Shown one piece after another: positions 38,361 through 47,343 of a stretch of DNA of 64,000 bases (its first letter is position 1; each line of letters begins with the position of its first letter). The notes under the pieces were generated by a model. It did no database searches. It was not told where the DNA came from and saw only the letters and a list, made by a program, of their open reading frames with translations. Made by a program: the position numbers and the translations under genes. The stretch is from assembly GCA_016875335.1 (NCBI GenBank), contig VGRO01000001.1:1-64000 (forward strand), given 5' to 3'. The stretch is from Deltaproteobacteria bacterium (lineage in GTDB: Bacteria; Myxococcota_A; UBA9042).

Positions 38361-39482
38361 GTGGATCGCGAGATTGTCAGACTTTTTGCCCTGACCGTCC
38401 GTTCGCTGGTTGCGCTCGGATGCAGCGTTGCGGTTTGCGGCTCTGCGCCTGTGTACGCGGCGGCAAGTGATCCCCGCGCAACGCTGCGAGATTTGGTGCC
38501 GGCGGGCCGCGCCAACCAGCCGGCCCGATTGCGCCCACTGTGCGATTTCGCCCGAATGGCGGCAGAGCTGCAACGTGTGCCCCTGGCGCAGGACGCCGTG
38601 TTCCGGCCGCCCACGGTCCTGGGCAAGGCCGAACTGGGCCGACTGCGCAAGCAACCCCCGCCCGGTCAGGCACTCGAAGGTGCGCTGGACGGGCTGTTCG
38701 GGCAACCCGACGGTCCGGCGCTGGCGCGTCTTGCCGTGCAGGACAAGGACCCACGCGTGGCCGTGGCCGCCGTGCGCGCGGCGGCTGTGCTGGCCGAACG
38801 CCATCCGCGCCTCTACGCCTTTCTGCCGACGCTCGATGCGCGCACGTCGGTCGAACTGGCTCAGGCGATCGTGCAGTTCGATTTCGCGACGGGTTGCGAT
38901 ACGCCGGTCCACTTTGCCCTGGATGCATTGCACCATCCCGACGCGCGCGTCGTGGCCATGGCTGCGCACGGCGCCCTGGACCTCGCTGAAGCGACCACGG
39001 CCAGTGCGCCGCTCAACCGCACGGTGCAATGGTTGGCAGACGCCAAGGGGTCTCCGGCCCTGCGCGTGGCCATCGCGCGCCGCCTGGGCAACGCAGGTTT
39101 CGTGCAACTGCTGCCGTTGTGGCAGAGGCTGGCCGCCGATCGCGATCTGGCCGTGGCAGCCGAGGCCCAAGTGGCCGCAGCGCGCCTTTCGCCCGCTGCT
39201 GCCCGCGGATGGGTGAAGGCCGCGATGGCGGACCGCTCGCCATGGCGGCAGATCACGGCGCTGCGGGCTGCGCCCCTCGCCTATGCGTTCGACCCAGACG
39301 CATTGAGCGGGCACCTGGCGAGGCTCTGCGCCAGTTCAGCCTTTTGGCGCGACGCGGCCAACGGCGCCCCGGTGCGTGTCGCCGACGTGTGCGCACGGGT
39401 CAGCGCGCTGCTGCGGGCCGAGGCCGTCGATGCAATGCCGATCAATCCTTCGACATCGAGCAAAAAAGCTCGTAGTCGATGA
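38361..39482 (+). CDS. Exported HEAT-like repeat protein
   Basis: The protein has 373 residues from a GTG at 38361, with a hydrophobic signal (ALTVRSLVALGCSVAVCGSAPVYAAA). The mature part is a series of about 30-residue helical repeats (DPRVAVAAVRAAAVLAERHP, DARVVAMAAHGALDLAEA, SPALRVAIARRLGNAG) like HEAT repeats, probably a protein-binding scaffold in the envelope. Its end overlaps the end of moeB on the other strand by 41 bases. An ATG at 38304 is the alternative start. Confidence 0.65.
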   Translation: MDREIVRLFALTVRSLVALGCSVAVCGSAPVYAAASDPRATLRDLVPAGRANQPARLRPLCDFARMAAELQRVPLAQDAVFRPPTVLGKAELGRLRKQPPPGQALEGALDGLFGQPDGPALARLAVQDKDPRVAVAAVRAAAVLAERHPRLYAFLPTLDARTSVELAQAIVQFDFATGCDTPVHFALDALHHPDARVVAMAAHGALDLAEATTASAPLNRTVQWLADAKGSPALRVAIARRLGNAGFVQLLPLWQRLAADRDLAVAAEAQVAAARLSPAAARGWVKAAMADRSPWRQITALRAAPLAYAFDPDALSGHLARLCASSAFWRDAANGAPVRVADVCARVSALLRAEAVDAMPINPSTSSKKARSR

Positions 39483-40611
39483 GTTCCTTGATCGTCGGTT
39501 GTTCGCCGCACAGCGGGCAATCGGGGTCGCGGCGGATCTTGAGGTCGCGGAACTTCATCTGCAGCGCGTCGAAGGTCAGCAGCCGGCCCACCAGCGGCTT
39601 GCCGATGTCGAGCGCCACCTTGACGACCTCAATGGCCTGGGCGACGCCGATGATGCCAGGCAGCACGCCGAGCACGCCCGCCTCGGCGCAACTGGGCGCC
39701 ATGCCGGGCGGCGGCGGCTCAGGGTACAGGCACCGGTAGCACGGCCCGTCGGTGCCCGGCTTGAACACCGTGACCTGACCCTCGAAGCGAAAGATCGATC
39801 CGTGCACGTTGGTCTTGCCGAGCATGTAGCACGCGTCGTTGACCAGGTAGCGGGTGGGAAAATTGTCGCAGCCGTCGACGATGATGTCGTAGTCCTTGAA
39901 GATGTCGAGCACGTTGCCGCTGTCAATGCGCGTCGCGTAGGTGCGGATGTCGATGTCGCTGTTGATGCCGCGCAGCATCTTGAGCGCCGACTCTACTTTG
40001 GGCATGCCGACGCGGTCTTCCGCGTGCAAGATCTGGCGCTGCAGGTTCGACATGTCCACCGCATCGCCGTCGACCAGACCGAGCGTGCCCACCCCTGCGG
40101 CCGCCAGATACACCGCAGCCGGCGACCCCAGCCCTCCCGCGCCGATGAGCAACACCTTGGCGTCGAGCAGCTTGAGCTGACCCTCCTCGCCGACCTCGGG
40201 CATCAGCAGGTGCCGCGAGTAGCGGGCGGTTTGGCTCTGCGTCAGCGACTTGCGCGTCTTGACCGGCAGCCCGGCGCGCGCCCACCGCGTGAAACCGCCG
40301 GCCATCGAGCGCACATGGGTGTAGCCCATGTCTTGCAGCGCGGCCGCTGCCATCGCCGAGCGCACGCCGCCTGCGCAGTACACCACGATGGGCGCGTCTG
40401 CCACGTGGGCGACGCTGGCGATTTTGGCCTCCAGGTGGCCGCGGCCGAGCAGGTTGGCGGTCGGCAGAAAGCCGTTTTCGATTTCGTCGCGCTCGCGGAC
40501 GTCGACCAGCACCATGGGCGCGCCAGACTTGAGGTTCGCGGCGACCTCCTCGGGCGACACTTCCCGGATGCGGGCCTTGACGCGCGCGAGGTGATCTTGG
40601 AACGAGGTCAT
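39442..40611 (-). CDS. moeB: Rhodanese-MoeB/ThiF-type sulfur-carrier adenylyltransferase fusion
   Basis: The protein has 389 residues. Residues 15-125 form a rhodanese domain with catalytic Cys79 (VVYCAGGVRSAMA). Residues 130-385 form the E1-like domain with GAGGLGSPAAVYLAAAGVG (ATP), a zinc site of two CxxC pairs (CYRCL and CPLCG) and GVLPGIIGVAQAIE. It adenylates the C-terminal Gly of a sulfur-carrier protein (MoaD or ThiS) and supplies sulfur. In MOCS3 the rhodanese is at the C terminus; here it is at the N terminus. It supports the molybdenum enzymes in this window. Confidence 0.9.
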   Translation of the reverse strand: MTSFQDHLARVKARIREVSPEEVAANLKSGAPMVLVDVRERDEIENGFLPTANLLGRGHLEAKIASVAHVADAPIVVYCAGGVRSAMAAAALQDMGYTHVRSMAGGFTRWARAGLPVKTRKSLTQSQTARYSRHLLMPEVGEEGQLKLLDAKVLLIGAGGLGSPAAVYLAAAGVGTLGLVDGDAVDMSNLQRQILHAEDRVGMPKVESALKMLRGINSDIDIRTYATRIDSGNVLDIFKDYDIIVDGCDNFPTRYLVNDACYMLGKTNVHGSIFRFEGQVTVFKPGTDGPCYRCLYPEPPPPGMAPSCAEAGVLGVLPGIIGVAQAIEVVKVALDIGKPLVGRLLTFDALQMKFRDLKIRRDPDCPLCGEQPTIKELIDYELFCSMSKD

Positions 40612-40694
40612 GGCGGTCCTTGGCCGCGCCCCGGACCGGGCGCAAGGTCGGCAAGATAGGCACGGGCGGCGCACTTGCAACCCGCCTCGGCAAA

Positions 40695-41435
40695 CTACTC
40701 GGGTTTTCTGGCGAAACCGATGACGCTGCGGTGTGGGAAGCCGCTGGTCACCGTAAGCGCCGCCACCACCACCGCCTTGATGCGCTGCAGCGCCGATCGC
40801 CCAAACGTGCCCTGGCTGCTGTAGAAGCGTTCGGCGCCGACGAAGCCGGCCCGCTGCAGCGCCCGCGTCATGCGTCCCCAGCCCATGCCGCGCTCCGTGG
40901 TGCCGTAGTGCTGCCGATCGTGGCGCGCCGATCGGCCGTATTCGTGGAACCAGTCTGGTTCGACCAGCAGGATGCCACCACCCGGGCGCAGGGCCGCGCA
41001 CGCGTGGCGCAGCACCGCCGTTTCGTCCTGGCAATGGTGCAACGCGTCGTAGATGAGCACGCTGTCGAAATCGCGGCCGACGTCGAATCCCGCCTGCATG
41101 TCGGCCTCGCACAGCCTCACCTTCACGCCCATGCGCGCCGCGTTGTCGGCGGCGATGGCCAGCATGTCGGTGCTGAGGTCCGTGGCAGTGACGTCCAGGC
41201 CGCGGGCTGCCAGAAAGATCGAGGTCCACCCCGGGCCGCACCCGAGGTCGAGCACCTTGGGTCCAAAGGGCTTGCGCGCCAACACCTCGGTCACGGCGCC
41301 CCAGGTCTGCACGAAACTCGGGTCCACAAAGCCTTTGGTGCGCAGGTGCTGCACGAACGCGTCGCCGTCCTTGGCGGTAGCATTGCGGACGTAGGCGCGC
41401 TCCTGTGCGGCAGTCTGGCTGGTGGCGGCTGGCAT
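40695..41435 (-). CDS. SAM-dependent class I methyltransferase
   Basis: The protein has 246 residues, with motif I VLDLGCGPGWTSIFLA, VTATDLSTDMLAIA, the acidic motif EADMQ, and FDSVLIYDALHHCQDE followed by LRPGGGILLVEPDW. The substrate is unknown; similar proteins methylate small molecules. It lies between moeB and argF with no overlaps. No signal peptide. Confidence 0.75.
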   Translation of the reverse strand: MPAATSQTAAQERAYVRNATAKDGDAFVQHLRTKGFVDPSFVQTWGAVTEVLARKPFGPKVLDLGCGPGWTSIFLAARGLDVTATDLSTDMLAIAADNAARMGVKVRLCEADMQAGFDVGRDFDSVLIYDALHHCQDETAVLRHACAALRPGGGILLVEPDWFHEYGRSARHDRQHYGTTERGMGWGRMTRALQRAGFVGAERFYSSQGTFGRSALQRIKAVVVAALTVTSGFPHRSVIGFARKPE

Positions 41436-41585
41436 CGGGAGATCCTTGTGGCAGGCAGCAGGAGGGCGGGCAGTTTAGACGCAAAGTGCGGCCTCGTCTT
41501 GACCCCAGGCCGCGAAACGGCGAAAACCCGCGCCCTGCGCGCCGCCGGCCCCGGTCGGCAACTCCCGCGCGGGTTTGGAACATCC

Positions 41586-42533
41586 ATGCCGTTCAAGCAC
41601 TTTCTCTCCGTCACCGATCTCACGCCAAGCGAAGTGCGCGAGGTCCTCGTCCTGGCCAACGACATCAAGCGCGCGCCCGACCGCTTTCGGACCGCGCTGC
41701 AGGGCCAGACGCTGGCCATGATCTTCCAGAAGAAGTCGACGCGGACCCGCGTCAGTTTCGAGGTCGGCATGGTGCAGTTGGGCGGTCACGCGCTGTTTCT
41801 CAGCTCTGCTGACATCCAGATCGGTCGCGGCGAGACGATTGCCGACACCGCCAGGGTGCTGTCGCGCTACTGCAACGGCATCATGGCGCGCGTCTACGGC
41901 CACGACACGGTCGAGGAACTTGCGCGATGGGCCTCGGTCCCCGTGATCAATGGCCTTTCGGACCTGGAACACCCCTGCCAGACCCTGTGCGATGCCCAGA
42001 CCCTGGTCGAAAAGTGGAACCCCGCCGGCACCTTCGACCCCGACGTGCTGCGCGGCAAGACCCTGGTGTACGTGGGCGACGGCAACAACATGGCGCATTC
42101 GTTGCTCGACACCGGCGCCGCGCTCGGCATGCACGTGACTGTCGTCGCGCCCCACGGCTACTGGCCCGACCCGGCCATCGTCGACCGGTGCCAACGGCTG
42201 GCGGCGCAGACCGGCGCCCGCATGGCCGTCACCGATGATCGCGAGCGCGGCGTGATGGGTGCCGACTGCATCTATACCGACGTGTGGGCGTCGATGGGAC
42301 AGGAAGAAGAGCACGCCAAACGCCTGCGCGACTTCGACGGCTACATCGTCGACGCGGCGATGATGGCGCGCGCCAACCCCGGCTGCGTCTTCATGCACTG
42401 CCTGCCCGCCCACCGCGGCGAAGAAGTGAGCGCAGACGTCTGCGACGGCCCGCAGTCGATCATCTTTGACCAGGCCGAGAACCGCCTGCACGTCCAAAAG
42501 GCGCTCATGTGCAAGCTGATGGGCGGCCGGTAG
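41586..42533 (+). CDS. argF: Ornithine carbamoyltransferase
   Basis: The protein has 315 residues. It makes citrulline from ornithine and carbamoyl phosphate in arginine synthesis. All signature blocks are present: KKSTRTRVSFE (phosphate loop), HPCQTLCDAQT, and HCLPAHRGEEVS (ornithine site). The ATG at 41586 gives the family's typical N terminus (FLSVTDLTPSEVREVL). A lipoprotein gene starts four bases after its stop. No other arg gene is here. Confidence 0.95.
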   Translation: MPFKHFLSVTDLTPSEVREVLVLANDIKRAPDRFRTALQGQTLAMIFQKKSTRTRVSFEVGMVQLGGHALFLSSADIQIGRGETIADTARVLSRYCNGIMARVYGHDTVEELARWASVPVINGLSDLEHPCQTLCDAQTLVEKWNPAGTFDPDVLRGKTLVYVGDGNNMAHSLLDTGAALGMHVTVVAPHGYWPDPAIVDRCQRLAAQTGARMAVTDDRERGVMGADCIYTDVWASMGQEEEHAKRLRDFDGYIVDAAMMARANPGCVFMHCLPAHRGEEVSADVCDGPQSIIFDQAENRLHVQKALMCKLMGGR

Positions 42534-42536
42534 GCC

Positions 42537-43607
42537 ATGGTCCGCACGCGCTGGATCGCGGTCCTGGCCGTGGCCATGGCGTGCGGGCGCGCCCGGGTCC
42601 CCGCGCCGGCCGACGTCCCCGTTCCCGGCGAAGGCGATCCCGTTGTCGCCAAGGTCGATCTCGGCGTTTTGCGCTGGTCGCAGCTGTCCGAGCGGCTGCG
42701 GGAGTTGCGCGGTGAGGACCAGGCCGAGGTCCGCGCGCTGGCCCTGGCCGCCTCGGACGTGCTCGTGGTGCGCGAAATGCAGGTCGTCGGCCAAGCGCCC
42801 GCCGCGACGGAGACCACCGCGCAGGCCGCCGATCGTTTCCTGGCCAGCGTGTGGAACGAGCGCCGCGGTTGCGCGCTGACCGACGACGAGATTCGCCTCG
42901 CCTACCTGCAAAACCTGGCGCGCTACAAGCACCCGCCCGGCTGGACGGTGTGGCAGGTGCAGACGCGATGCTGCCCCGAGCCGCCGTGTGCGCTGGCCGA
43001 AAAAGAGGCGTGCCTCGGCGCCGCGCGACCGGCCGTCCAGGCGCTCGCCGGGCAGTTGCGCAAGGCATTCGCAGACCTGCCCGCGATGGGCGCCGCCGCG
43101 GACGCCACCGCAGTCCAACTCGCCCATTCGCCCCTGCGCGACAGACACGTGCCAGCGTTCGAAGAAGTAGTCGCCCAAGCCCAGGCCGCGGGTGCCAAGC
43201 TGCAACTGCTGCGCTACAGTTTCTGGCAGACGGGGGTGGCGGGCTTCGAGAAGGCACCCTTCCGCCGCGCCGATCCCGCGGTCGAGCGCACCGCCGCCCA
43301 GGCCCGGCTCGGCGACATCGTCGGACCGGTTGACACCGAGGACGAGATCGCAGTCTTCACGGTGGCCGCGCGCCAACCTCTGGCTCTGGGCCTGCCGCGC
43401 GATGCGTCCGCCAGCGTCGATCCTCAGGTCATCGAAGCGCAACGCGAGCTGCGCCTGGACCTGTGTCGCGACGTCGCCAAGCGCGAGCGCCAGGAGTACC
43501 GCGAAAAGCTGCTGGCCGGCGCCGTGCTGCAGTGGGACGAACATGCGCTGGCGGGCAAGGTGTCGGCGCAAGCAGTTGGCGCGCTGCAGGCGCTGTCGAA
43601 ACGCTGA
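42537..43607 (+). CDS. Lipoprotein, parvulin/SurA-like
   Basis: The protein has 356 residues. The signal ends VAMAC (residue 16), a fair lipobox. The layout, with a helical N-terminal part (EVRALALAASDVLVVREMQV), a long helix DDEIRLAYLQNLARYKHP and a C-terminal block (RLGDIVGPVDTEDEIAVFTV), is like SurA/PrsA-type peptidyl-prolyl isomerase lipoproteins. The parvulin core itself is degenerate, so it may be a chaperone without isomerase activity. It starts three bases after argF. Confidence 0.55.
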   Translation: MVRTRWIAVLAVAMACGRARVPAPADVPVPGEGDPVVAKVDLGVLRWSQLSERLRELRGEDQAEVRALALAASDVLVVREMQVVGQAPAATETTAQAADRFLASVWNERRGCALTDDEIRLAYLQNLARYKHPPGWTVWQVQTRCCPEPPCALAEKEACLGAARPAVQALAGQLRKAFADLPAMGAAADATAVQLAHSPLRDRHVPAFEEVVAQAQAAGAKLQLLRYSFWQTGVAGFEKAPFRRADPAVERTAAQARLGDIVGPVDTEDEIAVFTVAARQPLALGLPRDASASVDPQVIEAQRELRLDLCRDVAKRERQEYREKLLAGAVLQWDEHALAGKVSAQAVGALQALSKR

Positions 43608-43611
43608 AGCG

Positions 43612-45135
43612 TCAGTTCATCCAGTTCTGGTCGGCCTGGATCGCCCACTTGCTCGTGACCTTCTTGGGCCGCGACCAGAAGCGATAGCCGTCCAGGCCCG
43701 TCAGATCGCCGTGGCCGAACTTGCTGTCTGCAAACCCGCCGAAGCTGAACGGCTCGCGCGGCACCGGCACGCCGATGTTGATGCCGACCATGCCCGACTC
43801 CAGGCGTTCGACCGCGTACCGCGCCACCGCGCCGCTGGTGGTGAAAATCGCTGCACCGTTGCCGTAGGCGTTGGCGTTCTCGACCTGGATCGCCTCGTCC
43901 AGCGTCCGGGTGCGCACGATTGACAGCACAGGGCCGAAAATCTCGTCGCAGGCTGCAGGCATGTCGGGCCGCACGTGATCGAGCACGGTTGGGCCGACCC
44001 AGTTGCCGGCCTCGCAGCCCGCGACCGTGGCGCCGCGGCCGTCGACCAGCACCTTGGCCCCCGCGGCCTCGGCGCCCGCGATGTAGCCCTCTATGCGCGC
44101 TTTGGCTGCGGCAGAAATGACCGCGCCCATGTCCTCGCCCAGCCGGATCTTGCGCGCGACCGCAACCATGGCGTCGATGATGCGCTGGGTGGGGCCGACC
44201 GCGACCATCAGTGAACTGGCCATACAGCGCTGCCCCGCGCAGCCGAACGAACTGGCGACGACGTTGGCGGCCGTCAGGTCCACGTCGGCGTCGGGCACCA
44301 CGAGCACGTGGTTCTTGGCGCCGCCCAGGCACAACATGCGCTTGCCGAGCGCTGAACCGCGCGCATACAGCAGTCGCGCGACCTTGGTCGAGCCCACGAA
44401 ACCGACCGCCTGCACCGCAGGGTGGTCGACCAGCGCCTCCACCGCGGCCTGCTGGCCGTTGACGGTTTGGAACACCCCGTCGGGCAGGCCAGCCTCTTGC
44501 AGGTACTTCGCCAACCGCATCGCGCCGTAGGGCACGACCTCGCTCGGCTTGAGGATGAAGCAGTTGCCGGCGACCAGCGCGTTGGGGATCATCCACAACG
44601 GCACCATCACCGGAAAGTTGAACGGCACCACGCCGCCGACAATGCCCAGCGGTTCGTAGCTGACCTGGCAGTTGACGCCGCGGCTGACGTCGATTTGGCC
44701 GCCAGCGGCGAGGTTGGGCAGCGAGCAGGCGAACTCAATGCATTCGATGCCTTTTTCGATGTCGCCCTTGGCCTCCGCATAGGTCTTGCCGTTCTCGGCG
44801 CTGAGCAGCCAGCACAGCTCGTCCAGGTCCCGCTCCAGCAAGGCCTTGAGCCGGTACATGACCTGGGCGCGCTCTTTGATCGGCGTCGCGCGCCAACCAG
44901 GCCAGGCCGCCTGGGCCGCCTCGACCGCGGCCTGCATGTCGTGCCCATCCGACAGCGTGACCTGGCCCATTGCCTTGCCGTGGCGGGGGTTGTCGACCGG
45001 GAGCGACTTGCCGGTCGCCCCTGGCCGGAAGGCGCCGCCCGTCCAGTTCAGTGCAGTTGTGTATTCGGCAAAGGCATAGTTGCGCGGTCCATAGGCGAGC
45101 GACTGCCCCGAGTGTGCGCGGGATTGGGTGTGCAT
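43612..45135 (-). CDS. mmsA: Methylmalonate-semialdehyde dehydrogenase (CoA-acylating)
   Basis: The protein has 507 residues. It converts methylmalonate or malonate semialdehyde to propionyl-CoA or acetyl-CoA in valine and pyrimidine breakdown. It shows VPFNFPVMVPLWMIPNALVAGN, GSTKVARLLY, and FGCAGQRCMASS with the catalytic Cys. The C-terminal FSFGGFADSKFGHGDLTG is typical. The first 25 residues precede the usual start of the fold (LNWTGGAFRPG). Its stop is four bases from the opposing lipoprotein gene's stop. Confidence 0.93.
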   Translation of the reverse strand: MHTQSRAHSGQSLAYGPRNYAFAEYTTALNWTGGAFRPGATGKSLPVDNPRHGKAMGQVTLSDGHDMQAAVEAAQAAWPGWRATPIKERAQVMYRLKALLERDLDELCWLLSAENGKTYAEAKGDIEKGIECIEFACSLPNLAAGGQIDVSRGVNCQVSYEPLGIVGGVVPFNFPVMVPLWMIPNALVAGNCFILKPSEVVPYGAMRLAKYLQEAGLPDGVFQTVNGQQAAVEALVDHPAVQAVGFVGSTKVARLLYARGSALGKRMLCLGGAKNHVLVVPDADVDLTAANVVASSFGCAGQRCMASSLMVAVGPTQRIIDAMVAVARKIRLGEDMGAVISAAAKARIEGYIAGAEAAGAKVLVDGRGATVAGCEAGNWVGPTVLDHVRPDMPAACDEIFGPVLSIVRTRTLDEAIQVENANAYGNGAAIFTTSGAVARYAVERLESGMVGINIGVPVPREPFSFGGFADSKFGHGDLTGLDGYRFWSRPKKVTSKWAIQADQNWMN

Positions 45136-45220
45136 GGTGGGTCCTTCGGCGCGGAGGCCAGGAAAAGGGCCGCGATTCTACGCGTTTCCTCCCGGCGATC
45201 AACGCGAATCGGCGATCGCT

Positions 45221-45859
45221 TCAGCCGCGCAAGGCCTTGCGCAACCGCTCAACTACCATCTCGACCGCCACCTTGTTGTTGCCGCCCTCCGGGATGATGA
45301 CGTCGGCGAAGCGCCGCGAGGGCTCGACGAAGGCCTCGTGCATGGGCCGCACCGTCTTGAGGTACTGCCGGCGGATGTCGTCGAATTGGCGCGCGCGGCG
45401 CTCCATGTCGCGGCGGATGCGGCGCAGCACGCGGATGTCGGCGGGCGTGTCGACAAACACCTTGACGTCGAAACGCTCGCGCAGCGCCGGCTCGGCGAAG
45501 ATGAGGATGCCCTCGACCACCACCACCCGCGCCGGATCGACGCGTGTGGTGTGGTCGGTGCGCCGGTGCAAGGTGAAGTCGTAGTTCGGTCGCTGTATCG
45601 ACTCGCAGCGGCACAGCGTATCGAGATGATCGGCCAGCAGTTCGCTTTCCAGGCTGTCGGGGTGGTCGTAGTTCAAAAGCGCGCGCGCCTCGAACTCCAG
45701 GTCGGGCCGGTCGCGGTAGTAGTGGTCGTGCTCGATGAGCGCCACCGACTCACCGGCCAGCTCGGCGACCACGGTGCGCGCGATGGTGGTCTTGCCTGCG
45801 CCGGTGCCTCCGGCGATACCGATGACCAGGGGGCGAGGAGTGGACGGGGACTCGGGCAT
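45221..45859 (-). CDS. udk: Uridine kinase
   Basis: The protein has 212 residues. It phosphorylates uridine and cytidine with NTP in nucleotide salvage. It has the Walker A loop GIAGGTGAGKTTIA, EHDHYYRD, NYDHPDSLESELL, and RPNYDFTLHRR, then VVVVEGILIFAE and RDMERRARQFDDIRRQYL. The ATG at 45859 was taken because the P loop follows at the usual distance. It lies between the pirin and mmsA genes. Confidence 0.93.
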   Translation of the reverse strand: MPESPSTPRPLVIGIAGGTGAGKTTIARTVVAELAGESVALIEHDHYYRDRPDLEFEARALLNYDHPDSLESELLADHLDTLCRCESIQRPNYDFTLHRRTDHTTRVDPARVVVVEGILIFAEPALRERFDVKVFVDTPADIRVLRRIRRDMERRARQFDDIRRQYLKTVRPMHEAFVEPSRRFADVIIPEGGNNKVAVEMVVERLRKALRG

Positions 45860-46001
45860 GGCTGCGCAAGGCCGCGGCGGCGGCGAGCGAACGCTACCTT
45901 TGATCCGCAAGCGGCGACAACCCCCTGGCTGCGGAAACGCACGCACATCGACAGGCCCAGGACCTTGGGCTGAAACAATCCGCGGGCTCGGCCACCATCT
46001 G

Positions 46002-47171
46002 CTAGGCCGGTTTCTCGATCGTTCCGTCGGGCCTGCGGGCAAAGCGCTGCGGTTCGGCGCCGTGGACCGGGTCATGGCGCGGCCACGGCCAACCGCCAAA
46101 CGCCGTGCGCTGGTAGTCGCTGTACGCCTGAGCGATCTCTTCGCGGGTGTTCATCACGAAGGGGCCGTACTGCACAACCGGTTCGCCGATGGGCTTGCCC
46201 TGCAGCACCAGGGCCTGGGTCACACCCTCGCCCGCGCGCAGCACCACCGGCACGTCGGGGCGCAGCCGCACGGCGTGGCGCAGGGGCACGTCGCGCGGTC
46301 CGACCCGCAGCGAGGTCCCAGCGAAAAAGTACAGTGTGCGATTGCTGGTGGGCTGGGCCGGCGGCAACGTCCAGGTCGCCCCGCCCTCCAAGCGGATCGG
46401 CCAGATGGCCAGGTCGCTGTCGGGCTTGGCCGCGTAGGAGTTGGGCGGCGGAGGCGGGGCGCGTACACCGGCCAAAACGCCTGCCACCACTTTGACCTCA
46501 GTGGCGCGGCCGGCCTCGTCCCGGTGCCGAAAGACGCCGATGGCATCGTTCCACAACATCGAGAAGTGCGGCGTCGCCATCTTGTCGGCTTTGGGCAGGT
46601 TGAGCCAGATCTGGAACAGCTCGACCGGGTTGTCCGCATCTTGGCGCAAGAGCGGAAACATCTCGGCGTGCTGGATGCCGCGCCCGGCCGTCAGCCACTG
46701 CACATCGCCCTGGCCGTAGCGCGCCGCCGCGCCCATCGAATCCGCGTGGTCGAGCAGGCCCCGGCGCACCACGGTCACCGTCTCGAACCCGCGGTGCGGA
46801 TGCGAAGGAAAACCCGGCACCTTGCGCCCATGGTACATGCGCCAGCCGTCCAGACCGGCAAAATCCTGGCCGATGTCGCGCCCGGCGAGCGAAGCCTGCG
46901 GTCCAAACTCTGCATTGCCCTTTGGATAGGCGTCGTCGTGGTGGACGCAAAAAAGGAACGGATCGAACGTTTTCCACACGAACTCCAGGGGATGCTGGGA
47001 CAAGACCGGGTCGACGCCGGCAGCGGCAAGGTGTGCAGTCATTGCGGATACCTCAGGAACGGCGGCAGGCCGTGCCGCAGGCGTGGGCTTGGGCGCGCAG
47101 CCGGGCACCGCGGCGGCTGAGGCTGCGGCGGCCAGGTTGTGCAGGGCCTCGCGGCGGGTCAGGCTGGACAT
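46002..47171 (-). CDS. Pirin-family protein with Tat-like signal
   Basis: The protein has 389 residues. The ATG at 47171 gives an N terminus with twin arginines (SLTRREALHNLAAAASAA) followed by PGC, which suggests Tat export and possible lipidation. The bicupin core has PSHPHRGFETVTVV and GRGIQHAEMF, which supply the iron-binding His residues and Glu of pirin/quercetin-2,3-dioxygenase proteins. Pirins are usually cytoplasmic, so an export signal is odd. The extra C-terminal 40 residues are also unusual. Confidence 0.75.
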   Translation of the reverse strand: MSSLTRREALHNLAAAASAAAVPGCAPKPTPAARPAAVPEVSAMTAHLAAAGVDPVLSQHPLEFVWKTFDPFLFCVHHDDAYPKGNAEFGPQASLAGRDIGQDFAGLDGWRMYHGRKVPGFPSHPHRGFETVTVVRRGLLDHADSMGAAARYGQGDVQWLTAGRGIQHAEMFPLLRQDADNPVELFQIWLNLPKADKMATPHFSMLWNDAIGVFRHRDEAGRATEVKVVAGVLAGVRAPPPPPNSYAAKPDSDLAIWPIRLEGGATWTLPPAQPTSNRTLYFFAGTSLRVGPRDVPLRHAVRLRPDVPVVLRAGEGVTQALVLQGKPIGEPVVQYGPFVMNTREEIAQAYSDYQRTAFGGWPWPRHDPVHGAEPQRFARRPDGTIEKPA

Positions 47172-47343
47172 CGCGGCACCGTGCGCAGCGTTCGGTTCGC
47201 TGGCGTGCGTGCAGCCAAGCATCGGCGTCCATGGCCGTCAAGTCGCTGTTCTGGAAACGGGCTGTGCACCAGCGCGCAGTCCGCGGATGCGACCCTGCAC
47301 GGCCTGGGCTACGCTCAAGGTGGGCCGCCGCCCGAGGACCGCC

